From: Toxotes chatareus
Lineage: Eukaryota; Chordata; Actinopteri; Toxotidae
Assembly: GCA_016801885.1 (NCBI GenBank)
Contig: CM028896.1
Span: forward strand, 2,728,001-2,792,000
Length of the DNA: 64,000 bases
Reading direction: 5' to 3'
Part shown: in pieces, positions 50,541 through 61,780 of the stretch
Layout: each line of letters begins with the position of its first letter
Position numbering within the stretch: the stretch's first letter is position 1
Program-made: the position numbers and the translations under genes
The notes under the pieces: model-generated
Told to the model about the DNA's origin: nothing
Database searches by the model: none
What the model saw: only the letters and a program-made list of their open reading frames with translations

Positions 50541-53473
50541 ACAGGGACACTTCACTGACTTTAAACCCCATATCATATATTAGCAAAAGAGTGACATGTC
50601 CATACCATTGTCAGTGATCTCTGTGTTACTGTATTCAGCTATGGCTGCCTGCTTTAAAAACTGATGGAAAAGTCAATGATTAGCCTTTGGAAACTCTCAA
50701 AGGCTACATATAAACCCAGTCAGCCCCAGTCAAACGTTCTGCACCTGCATTTCCTATAATTTGGAAGCAATGTCACAGAGTCAGTTATTTAGCTACAGGT
50801 AACAACTCGAAAAAATGTTTTTTTTTCCTTTGTTTATATTTTGGCACCATTAAAAGTATGACAAATTAGCTATTAGCAGTTCCTTTTAGGAAGGCATCCA
50901 TGTACAGACAACTGTGACTGGATTACTTTGATACCAAAGAAAACTTAAAAACATGGTGTTTCTCAGGCAAGTTCTGAAGTTATAAGGAACATCTTTTTCT
51001 TTTCTATGATTTTTAAGCAGAATTATGGGCATTTCTTTGCACAGGACAGAGGAAATAGCAATATCCTCTGAGGTCTAAGTCACATTGCATCTAAAAATAC
51101 GTGTCGCACAACTGTGTGTTAAGGTTTGACTGCATCATGATTAGGAGTGTCTGATGACACAAGTCATCAGGAGGCAAGGGTTTAGGCAAACCTTAATTGT
51201 CTTCATGAGCTTTGTTACAGCCACTGCTGCTGACTGTGTTATTAGATGGGTAAAATCTTCAGACCAAACTACAATAACATACATCCTGTTTTTAGACAGC
51301 AGCCTGCATCTGTCCGTTTCACATCACACAGTACCTTTGCCTCACGCCTCTCCCTCTGCGCCTCATTCTCAATTTCCCTCACAGTCTGAAAACCTCTGAT
51401 CTACAGTAAAGACTTTTTCCCCTTATTTTCTCTTTGTGATTCATGTTAGCACTGATGATATGAAACAATGTTTACATAAAGCATGACAACGACTGTGCAG
51501 TTCCATCAGCTCAGCTACCAGCAGCAGCACCACTATGTTGTTCTGCATTAATTTCAGTAAATATTTAATGAGCTGTGACAAAACAAAACAGAAAATAAAC
51601 GGGGAAATCATAGGAAAAGCAGAAGCAGAAAACAATTACAGATTGTCACTTAATCATGCCCTGAGCGTGGGAGAAAGCCGACAATACCTTAATTACGATG
51701 TCACTGAAAGGAGTTGATTTAGTCGGCCAACCCACATGGAACCGATTTTATTTAAGTGAACACCAAGTATGTACAGGCCCTGACCTTATCACTCCCCACA
51801 AGTAAACACCAAGCTTAGCACAAAGCCCAAACCCAATGCCTGTTATGCAGCAAAGTCACATCAGCAAAGGATTATGAAAATAAGCATTAAAACGCAAAGA
51901 TTCATGGCTTTAAATCCTGTTTTCTTATTAAGAGATGTACAGTAGGCTATGTTAAGTTGATAAGGAGCAGATAAGCACCCAGTAACAACAGTGTAAGCCA
52001 TACAACAAGTGCTCAGTAGTTTATCTGAAACAGCAGGTGAAGAAGAATAAAAGCAAGCTGTCACATAAAGAAATCAGTCAACATTTTCTCAGATGTTCAG
52101 CTGACTATTAAGTGTGTGAAGAAAATATAAATGCAAATATCTGTCCTGAGTATGACAAGAGCCATTTAAAGTTTCCAAAGATTTTCTGTGTGTAAGACAA
52201 CAGTCACGTTTACAACCCTAAAGCCAATATTCACCGCTGCTTTTTACTGGAGACCTTTGTTTGTATTGAGCCAACAGGAAAGCAACCAGCAAAATCTAAT
52301 TTAGCCACAAGTACTTATGAGTATTCATAGATAACACTATGTACATAAACAGCATGAGAGCATTATAGGCATTCGCCAAGCAGCAACCATAAATAATCTC
52401 AGCTCCAACAATAAAGCCCTGTGACACTCACAATTTATGATATTACAAATATAGCACATGGGTAGACAACAGCAGAATAAGAGCAGGAATTAGCAGCCAG
52501 CAGACACTACCCCATGAAAAAGCTAGCATAACTGGTAGCATCAGAGCCAGTGATATAAAGCACACAATCAACTCATCAGAGCCAAGACAGTTACTCAGAA
52601 CGTACACATCAGTGCAAACAGCCTCTTACTTTGGTGAAGTGAAGCAGGAAGTCACTGCAGCCTCAGCCTACGACCAGCAGACTCCATCTTCTGGCTTGAT
52701 GATGCATTTGGAGCCAACAGCTGATATGATGGTCGAGGAATAGGGTAGCAGATCAGGCTTTATTGGTTTTTGTTTCCCGTAAAGCTGCCGTTCTTGCTTT
52801 GGGTTATGGCAAATGTTAACCAACAGTAGATGATGTCGATGTTAGGCAGAGACTGTTTCTTCAGCATCATACTCCCAGTGACCCCAGTTCAAAATCCAGT
52901 GCCTGCCCTTGTTGGAAACAGAAAAAAAAAAAGCTTGAATTAAAAACTATTCCAGTTTACCACAAGTCACACACTCAGAATTCACTAGATAATTCCCCAC
53001 TTTATATGCTGACAGCAACAGGCACAGTTTGAGAGATAAACTGCTGATACAACATGGCAGAAATATCTTCTACTGGTAAACTAATTCACACTAAACACAA
53101 ATCGGCCTTAGCTTCACATTAAGCGACATTATAATTCAGTAGCTTCGCTTAAAAATAAAGCACTGCACAGTCTCTGTGTGCAATACATTTTTCTTAAAAC
53201 ACTGCACAGTCATAGCACGGCTAGGAATAAAATGCATCTTACCTTTATGAAGTTATCAAGCTACAGAGGAGTTTGTTTTCACAATGTTGGCTTCATTAGG
53301 AAGGCCCTCCTTGTTGCCATCATCACTAAAGCCTCAAAAGTGTGCTGTGATAGTGTGCCCCTTAGACAAGGCTTTATATTTGTCACTGTAAGAATGTCCA
53401 ACAACATGCCTGCATCAGCCCCAGGCTCAGTGTCCATGCTATAGGGTTTTTCCCCACAGGAGACAGTTTGGCA

Positions 53474-53588
53474 TGTCATGGCAGGAAAAGCACAGGTGTA
53501 ATTAATCACATGAGTGACTCAGATGTGTTTCACCTACCCGGCCATTGTTAGCACAATTAGCTCCGCCTGTGCTTTCCCTGCTATGACA
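53474..53588. mobile_element. Short near-palindromic element, MITE-like
   Basis: The 25-base left arm (53474-53498, starting TGTCATGGCAGG) matches the reverse complement of the right arm (53564-53588) at 22 of 25 positions, both carrying GGAAAGCACAGG or AAAAGCACAGG. The spacer is 65 bases. Such arms at the ends of a short AT-rich unit are typical of non-autonomous DNA elements. I recall a similar sequence from other fish, but have no family name. Confidence 0.5.
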
Positions 53589-54800
53589 AGTAAAAATGTC
53601 TGCAGTGAAAAAAAGGTCTACTGACAATGCTTCCTGCTGCTGCTGCAGCTTGCTAGAGGCATCGTAACCAGTAACTGCTGCTTCTAACAGTACAATTTCA
53701 CAAATCTTTCACCTTCAGACAGCTTTTGCTCTTTCTCCCTCTTTATCTCTGCTCCCCCCTCCCCACTTTCACTTTCTCTGTAATGTTTCCCTGATTCTTT
53801 TTCTTTTTGGCTCACCAGATTTTAACTTTCTACATAGCCTACTCATCTTCACCTTTCTTTCTTTCTTTTTTTTTTTTTTTTATCAGTGTAATAATCCATT
53901 CTGATCAGTCAAGCAGGCCTTTGCTGGAAGGCTGTGGTCCATTCTGACACTGCTGAGGGGACACAAGCAGACTGTTGGCAGCCTGGCTTCTTTATTTAAT
54001 GCTACTGCAGCAGCAGAATTAGCAGCAAGTTTACAGCACAGTTTGAAAATTAACAGGGCATTGACAGCTTGGATAAAACACCTCGTAATAATGGGTGCAC
54101 TGGATATAAACTGCAGAAAGTGGACCTCATCATGTAGGAGCCTGATTGAGATAAAGAAAGTTTTGGTCGTGAAAGTGGGAATATTGTTTTTGTTTCTTTT
54201 TTTTTTTTTTTTTTCCACCATAAATTACTTTATATTTATTTAATATAATAATTTAATGTTATGTGTCAGTATAAATATTTATATGCATAGTCAGTGTTGT
54301 ATTTTACAATCTTTATCTAGGGAGACATTGTTGAGAGCAGTATACTAAATCCACTAAATTCCATTAAGTTGGCTAAGTTATGCACATCTTATAGTTATTT
54401 TTCTTCCTTACAGAGACAAGCAAATGCAGCTTTAGAATCACAGCAGGCTTTATGCTCCTGAGCTGCACTTGAATGGCCCTTATAGCTGTGAGCTCACATC
54501 ACATAACTTCCAGTTTTTCACATAATTGGTACATTGTTGTATTTTATCCTTGCCATTTGGCAATCTCATAATGCCTTGACTTTTAAAAACCCATAATTCA
54601 GATGAAAGATTGAGTGACTCACAGCCAAGTAGAGCTGTTTTCTCCAGTGGCCTTTTGAAATTCAGCCAAGCAAAATCTCAGTTAATTAGAAGTGAACAAA
54701 GATGAGGGAGTGAAGGAGGAACACTGAGGTTGACAGCGGTTTTTCGTGCCCTGGAAGAAACAATGATATGTTGTGGGTGGTGATTTTTTGGCACTGAAGG

Positions 54801-54824
54801 AAAAAAAAAGAAAGAAAGAAAGAA
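54801..54824. repeat. (AAAG)n microsatellite
   Basis: A-rich run passing into four AAAG units. Confidence 0.85.
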
Positions 54825-56784
54825 TGATAACACAAAGTGATAGAAAGTTGACGAATGTGATCATCAGTCAGTAATGATTTCATAGAATCTTTATGAAAAT
54901 GAAGCCAGATGTTGCAAAGCCTGTGGAATCTGTGCAAATATTTATTTGGCATTGAAAAATTACTTTGCAAGAGGTACAATATTTCATGACTACAAAATCT
55001 GAACTGGATGTGGACTAATTAATTCAAATACAACGATGACTCGATTATCATTGTCATGTTGTCACCAAATTATTCTTCTTATTATAATCATTGGTGCTGA
55101 TAGCAACGAGGTGGGCATAGGGAACCGGTGTGAATAAGAATGAAGGTTTTCCAGTCCTCTGCAGTAATTAAAGCCAAATTCACATCGGTCTTTGGTTTTA
55201 CCCAGGTCCCTCTGTGATCTGTTTAATTGCTGAAGTCATCCTTTATCTTATTCCCATGTGAACCCTCTATGGTTTTAATCTGTAAAATAAAAACTCCAAT
55301 GCAAATTACCCGCTACGTCTCCCCAAACACAGGGGTCATCTGATAATACGAGCCCCATGTTTGTTTTCTCTTTTGTCTTAGTTTTTCTCGAGGATTCCTT
55401 AGATTCGTGTCCTTTTTTTCCCCTTCTTGGTCGAGAATTATTGAGGTTGCTGTAGGAAATAATGAATGAGAGCTTTGATAGCATTTTCAGAGCAAATTCA
55501 GGCTCATCTAGCTGCTCCGCATGGAGACAATTCAGGCAAGGGCCACCCTCAAATCCATCAAAAGAATAAAATCTTGAACGATAATGACGTGGATGACATG
55601 GATGAGTGAGTATATTCCTAAATCACCGGTCCTGGGTGAATGTGGATGCTGATAAATCTGTTCTGAATGCTCTGAAACCTGGACAGTACTAAATAGGCCG
55701 GCCTGAAATCTTGGCTTTGTGATAAATTGCCGAAGCCCAGATTCAGCATCACGAACAAAGCACTTTCCAGGATGTGTGAAGAGAGGAAATAAACCTGACA
55801 GATCCCCACGCTGTTCCGCTTTTGGTTTTTGCATTGAAACATGTTTGGGACTGTCAAATTAAAGCACATCGTTCTTTGAAAGTCACTCCTTCTCATGCCC
55901 TTGATGTGAATAGACAAGCTGTTCCATGGGAATTGCTGCTCAAATGTCAAAGCTGATAGTCTTTCTTCGACACAAATGGAAACATTACTTTTGGCTTTAA
56001 GGGAATGAATTGTCAAAGTGACTGCTTGAGTATATTCTTCGGAATCTCATCAAATGTTTGGCACTGTTCTATTTCTCCACAGAAGATGATTGGCTGCAAA
56101 GCAAAGTGTTTTGGTAGCTCATTACCGTTTTCCACCGGTGAAGCATCAGATCAGTGTCTCCTCGGTTGTCTCTGGAATAATAAGGCACAGTGGGCTACCT
56201 AAACTCCAGAGCAACTTTCACCTTCAGTGTGGCTTTGAAGGGACGGACATTTATCACCATCAGCATCCACAAGGCTCCACTGCTCATTCACACATTACCT
56301 TAATTAGGATTTTATGAGAGGTCATTCCTCTTACTCTCTCCACTTAAAGAAGTGCACTGCAGACATGAAAGGGGCAAAACAAATCACATTTATTATCTCC
56401 GTTAACTCACCTAAATTCTCAGTGCTTCACGTAGTGCAGTATAAGAGATGTTTAGAGCTCTACTGTAAAATCGGAGTGTAAATGTACTCTCACTGGCAAT
56501 TAAAGGTTAATTTATAGCTTTGTGTTACCAGCAATACCACCAGCCCCACTTTCCTCATCACTGGACATGCTCACCCCAGATGAAGAGCTTAAAAGCTGCA
56601 TATAGAATCCATCAAGTCTTGTTGGCTTAATAATAACTTGGTGGTCTGCAGGGATGGTGTTGCTGATGTTGATGCTGACGTGATTTGAGGACAAGCTGTG
56701 GGTGTGATTCTCCTCCACCACATTAGCCCACTGTTTTCAGGATGGTAAGGTCAGAGAGCATTTCATGTTAATGAGTGCAAGTGT

Positions 56785-56910
56785 ATAAAGCATGCTGGAC
56801 CTTTGTTGTCATAGTAACAATAATTAACGTGATTAAGGTTGCTGGACCAGTCACAGCTTAGTTAGGTTTAGGAAAAGATTATGGTTTTGGCTTAAAATAA
56901 GTACTATGAC
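56785..56910. repeat. Dispersed-repeat fragment with the GACCTTTGTTGTCA 14-mer
   Basis: Contains the 14-mer at 56798-56811, then ATAGTAACAA and, further on, GTTAGGTTTAGGAAAAGATT and GGCTTAAAATAAGTAC. The latter phrases resemble a common fish repeat, and the 42180-42310 block looks like its inverse. It relates this site to the copies at 14392 and 14455. Confidence 0.5.
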
Positions 56911-57214
56911 CCCTGTGCTTGCTTTATAGAGGAGGGCAGTCTCTTTCCACCATAGCAAAAAATCTGTTCATTCAACTATTCTTGGTTGTAACTCTTCTGA
57001 GATCTTTTTTTGGGAGGCATGGTTTGCATTAGCAGATGCTTCTTGTGAATAACAAACTTAAATTTCTCTTCTATACTTTTCAACAACCTACAAACTGGTT
57101 TCATTGATTGGACTCCAGGTTTGCTAAATCCTGAACAGGTTTTGTCTTTCAGGTTTACGCAGGACTGGGAATCTACATAAATAAAATACAATTTTTGACT
57201 ATACTTGGGAACAG

Positions 57215-57520
57215 CAAGTTAGCTAAATGCTAACACATGCTGATATGATGACCCTCTTACTTTAGCCTGCTAACACGCTAACATCTGCTAATTTAACACT
57301 TGAAACCTGACTGAGACATTACACATTACACGGTTCACACTGTGTGACTGATGATTGGACCACATTTCACTGCAATCCATCACATTTCCAGAGACATTTT
57401 TCTCAGCCTAAAAATGTCATCTCATAAAAGTAATCAGGATTTATCCTCTGGTGGTCTACTTCAGCCTGGACCAAAGTGGTGGACCGAGAGCCATGTTGCT
57501 TCTGTGGCTTATAAAAAACA
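57215..57520. repeat. GCTAAC-rich interspersed repeat
   Basis: Three or more GCTAAC(A) units in AT-rich DNA (57222-57300) are followed by ACCAAAGTGGTGGACCGAGA (57469-57488) and GCCATGTTGCTTCTGTGGC. I associate this combination with abundant teleost repeats, but its class is unknown to me. Fragments with GATGTTAGCATTTAGCT near 12340-12365 may belong to the same family. Confidence 0.5.
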
Positions 57521-60220
57521 CATCATAATAATACCCATAATAATCAGCTGTTTTCTCTCCCCATGAAACATGATTTCTTGCGAGTAGCTAATTCTCTGTT
57601 CATGTAAACCTCACCTCCTTGTGAATCTCCAGCTGTTATTCCCTGTTACTGCCACATCACGAAGGCTTTGACTACAATTTTCCTGTGTCTTTAAGTGACT
57701 AACCTACACAAAACCCTGATCCACAAATTTTTAGTGGACGTGCCAATAAATCAAGCCCGAGGAGACAGTGATTTGACCATTCTCATTCACCCACCAGAGA
57801 CCCACCATTAGCTCTGGAGGAACGGGAAAGCGTTTGAAGTGGCATATCTTTGATAGATCCTGTTAGTCAAAAAGTGCTTTACCATGAGTCATTAGACTGT
57901 GTGACAGGTGCAGTCAATACCGAGCCAGCATCACTCACCTTCAGCTGGAAGCCCTGTTCTGTGGCACTAATCTGGCAATCAGGTTGGATCAAATAGGGAG
58001 GTGTCTTGCTTCATCACTCTCCTGTGTACACCTCTGTCGAGGGCTCTGTCCAGTTATGCGAGCAGCACCTCGGGGATGGAGAGAAGTTGGTAAAGATCAG
58101 AAAATCAGGGAGGCCTCTGATGCCCTGATGGTTAATTTCCTCTCATTAGTCAGATCCAGAATCCAAGACACAGAAGCAGCAGCCTCCTGCACTGACAGCT
58201 AATCAACTCCTCATTCATATCAAATGTCAAATCAAGGCACAGAATCTGGGCTCCTCATCCATTTAATATTGTGTTATGGCCAGATTTGTCTTTAGCTCAA
58301 ACAAATGAATACTCATCATGTCAGACCTCTATCATCCTTGTCATTCAGAAAATGAGCCCAGATCCCTGTAATAAAAAAAAGAAATGAATAATCTAATCTG
58401 CAGATATTAGATCTGTCTTATTTAGAGTGGGCTGAAGGAAGGGGGGGGGCTCTAGACTAATGCAGTTTTTTCAGCTCTTGGCCAAACAAAGTAGAGCAAA
58501 CGGTTCCTCTACAGGCATAGTCTCCGTGTGCACATCATTAATCAGTAGGCACAAAAATGGAAGTTTGCTGCATTTTCGTCGACAGTATTTCAAAGACACA
58601 CTCGAGCCAGAGAAACGTAGTATGCTTATCAGCATACTTACCGTGTGGGAGTGCAAGGCACCGTGTCTTTGTTCACTGTGAGTATATATACCTGCATAGA
58701 GATTCCCAAATAGATTCCAGTCTCGCGCATTTACAAAGCACAGTTTTGAGTGAGAGGAAATGGCAGGGGCAAGAAAGGATGAAGTTTCCAGGAGACAGAA
58801 CCCATGTCTTTTGTTCCACGATGAAGAATAGAGTATCAAAGTATAGCGCAGGCCGCATGGTGACATTTTTATCAGTGTTGTGCTGACTCGGCTGAACTCT
58901 CCCTCTGAGAGGCTGATGAGAAGGGATGGCCTTGTGAAGGAAGCCACCGGGTGCATTTGTGGCTGCCGTTATCGTTTGAATCCAGTGCTGCTGAGTGCGT
59001 GGCTTCGGCCCCCTGCGTGGATGGGAAATGACCTGTCTATGTCTCCCTGGCACTCTCTCTGTCTCCACCTGACTCCCGAGACCCTTCCTCAACACAAGCT
59101 ATCATGACCTTTTGACTTCCTGCACACAGACTCAAGTCTGTGCAACATAGTTGCTTTGTCTTGTGACCTGTTGTGTCTGATCCATGATGCTTTCAAGAAA
59201 CACAGCAGGAGTGTATCTGTGAAAGTCTTCGGTTCCATCTGCTCAGAGCCGCCAAACTGGCTGGGGCTCGCGTGGCAGATAGGGGGAAGTTATCACGTAA
59301 AGTTGTTCCGGGCATTGTGCCTGTCAGTGATTCAGTATTTTTGGCACGGCCTTTTAATGCTCATGTGCTGGGGGGGAAAAATGCCCTCCGCATGAGGGAA
59401 AGTGTGACCAAATGTGCGAAAGTAAACGGAGGTTTCTTAATTGCTCTGACCAGCGATTTCGAATGTGCTGCTCACGTGCCAAGATTCTCGACGAGTAAAC
59501 ACACATGACAGTTTCTACATTTAAGGGAAAGTGGGGCTTTCCAAAATACTCTGATAGCAGTTACTGTGGGCCAAATCCATATTTATAAGCGACAGCTAGG
59601 CAACATTCTTTGCCTTCAGCAGGCTGTGCAGAGCAGTAAATTGAATTCTGCCACGCAGCTCTCCCTGACAGAATGCTGAATAAGTGAGAGGATCTGTATT
59701 TTAGAGAAATGCATGACCGGTGGCCCGCATACACATTAGAATAAAAATGATATGTTGGCTGGAAAACTCTCATGGCACTTGACAGACAGTGCGACTGCAC
59801 AATAGAAGCTATTTTAAAACTGGACACGATGGAGAAACGGTTTTTTAGATTGTGAGTAAAAGGCCAAGATTAATGGTATTAGGGTTTGTGTAGTCTCTGG
59901 ACTTTAGAAAATTCTATAAAATACTGGAAGGCATTCAGAATACATTAGTGCAATGTAAATAAATATTTTATTTACTCCATTTCCTAATTTGGTCAAAACT
60001 TTACAGATTGAATTTTTTGCAGCCTGGGAGACAGAAAATGATTCCTTTGGGCTTTTAGTGTAGTGCAGTTGGCACCCATTTCTTCTCTGAATTAAATTCT
60101 CTGATACTATTGCAACGTGGATTATTATGCATAATTAATAACAGCCACAGTAGTATCATTTATTAAGTCTGACAGAAAATAATTTGGAGCTGTATGAATG
60201 GGAATTAGAGCAAGCCTGGG

Positions 60221-60400
60221 TTTTTTTTTTTTTTTTGGGCAAAAGCATAACATTGTTGGCATCCATGCATGCATTATCTTGCTAGTTATCCAGGTCAGGT
60301 GAAGGCAATGGGGCAATCTTGGCAACCCCCACATATTCTCCAGCTGTTCCTTGGAGATCCCAAGGCGGTTTGAGGTCAGCTGTGTGAAGCCCCTAATTAT
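60221..60400 (-). mobile_element. 3' end of a LINE with poly(A) tail
   Basis: On the minus strand the translation contains TSNRLGISKEQLENMWG followed by a HLTW/LLP-like segment. This is the typical last stretch of a fish non-LTR ORF2 (WERLGIPEEELEEVA-type wording). It leads into a short 3' tail and then 16 consecutive A residues, seen as T at 60221-60236 on the plus strand. The tail position agrees with minus-strand orientation. The rest of the element, including RT and endonuclease, is missing, as expected of a 5'-truncated copy. Confidence 0.68.
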
Positions 60401-61302
60401 ATTTTGGATTATAAGACCACCGACACACACTGGGAGTCTAAATAATGCATGTAGTGGTATGTATACAGATTTCCTTTCTGTTCTCGCTGCTATTTGTGCC
60501 TGCTTGAGCAAAAGTAAAGTACCGATTTAACATAACATTTATTATTAACATTAACAATGTATTATAAAGCCCCAAAAGGGATTTAAAATGGTCACAGTCT
60601 TGTAAAAGTACAGCACTCATTTGTTGTATGAAAAGTTCAGTCAGCAATTTAAAGATCCAGAAACAAGAATGCCTTAAATTCTGTGAATCAGAACACAGAC
60701 AACAGACAAACAACAAGAACAGCATACTGCAATTACAGATAGAGCCTTTAATTAGATGTTTTTTTCTATGTCCTAGTTTAAAATTCCCTAGCTGCCAACT
60801 TGGGATTGCTCTTCAGCATGAATCTTCTCTGTGTTCAGCGTTGTGCCGCCATGGCTCGATTCATATGTCAAAATGCACTTCTGTACGCACCGTGGGCCTG
60901 TTCGCTGTCTTATTCCTGCACACTGTTCTTTTTGGATACAGCACTGTAACATTGCTTCACACAGCTGCTTTTTCTTTTTCTTTTTTTTTTTTTTGGTAAA
61001 TTCAACCATGGAGAGGCAACTTTGATTGGCAGAAAATAGCATCAGTGAGTGCAAGCCAAAGAAAAGCTATCCATGCAGGAACACCCACAGAACTCTGCTG
61101 ATTTGCCAGCTCGCTCCACTTGCTTTTGGATACAGATGATAGTACGTCGTTTGAAGACAATACTGTCTTTTGGCAGTATTGAGAAAAAAATGCTCTGAGA
61201 AACATGAATGGCACAATTGTCTTTAATCCACTTTGAATTTTCGTGTGGCTGTGGGCCTCTGCCCATCATCATCATCATCCATTCGAACCTTTCTAGCTGA
61301 TA

Positions 61303-61336
61303 TAGATAGACAGATAGACAGATAGATAGATAGATA
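61303..61336. repeat. (TAGA)n microsatellite
   Basis: TAGA/GATA and CAGA units, eight or so copies with two C interruptions. A (CAT)n run lies just before it at 61264-61279. Confidence 0.9.
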
Positions 61337-61756
61337 TGAAGGTAACATGTAAGTAATTAATCTAACAACGCAAAGCGATGTGCTCACTCACACTATGTGC
61401 AATGACAGTTTCATCCCCTGGGCCTGTAAAGCTGCTAATGAGGGACTACAACAGTTGCTCCCAGGCCTTTAGCATCAGTAGCTATATATATGTAGATGTA
61501 CAGTAGCTACAATGAGCAGAAACAAAAAAGAAAAAGAAAAAAAGACAGCAGAGCATGCAATGTCACTATAAAATTTCCAAAAGGCAAGCAGCTCCTCACA
61601 GGTCAGCTTGATCTTGGAAAAACAGAACAGCTGAACAGATTACAAGAATAGCTGATAGTTTGGCATGGGAAAAGATGTCTTTCTGAGGTTATTTTTATGA
61701 CATTTCTACTCATTTACAAAGACCGAAATATAAAGCAACAGGGGAGATTAAAGCTT

Positions 61757-61780
61757 GGGGGGGGGGGAGTTGGGGGGTGG
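61757..61780 (+). other. G-run cluster, possible G-quadruplex
   Basis: Eleven consecutive G, then AGTT, six G, T and GG. The first run can supply two or three tetrad tracts. The same cluster makes an artefactual Gly-rich reading in a plus-strand frame. Confidence 0.55.

Larger units (their letters stand above)
50541..60220. other. Gene-free spacer with short inverted repeats and repeat fragments
   Basis: Includes the near-palindrome at 53474-53588, poly(T) at 53864-53881 and 54198-54214, an (AAAG)n run at 54801-54824, the GCTAAC-rich repeat at 57215-57520 and repeat-like blocks near 52440-52960. The segments 54440-54600, 55180-55260 and 59560-59770 are repeat-free and even in composition. 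No exon was supported; the frames at 55618-56016, 58471-58956 and 58673-59095 look like chance. Confidence 0.5.

Noticed and set aside
53279..53509. Minus-strand frame next to the near-palindrome
   Set aside because: Partly overlaps the inverted-repeat arm, and the rest shows no homology I can recognise.
55618..56016. Minus-strand 132-codon frame
   Set aside because: No motif, no coding bias and no splice context.
58471..58956. Minus-strand 161-codon frame, the longest near the right end
   Set aside because: Overlaps several other open frames on both strands, has no motif and lacks an acceptor or donor that would make an exon.
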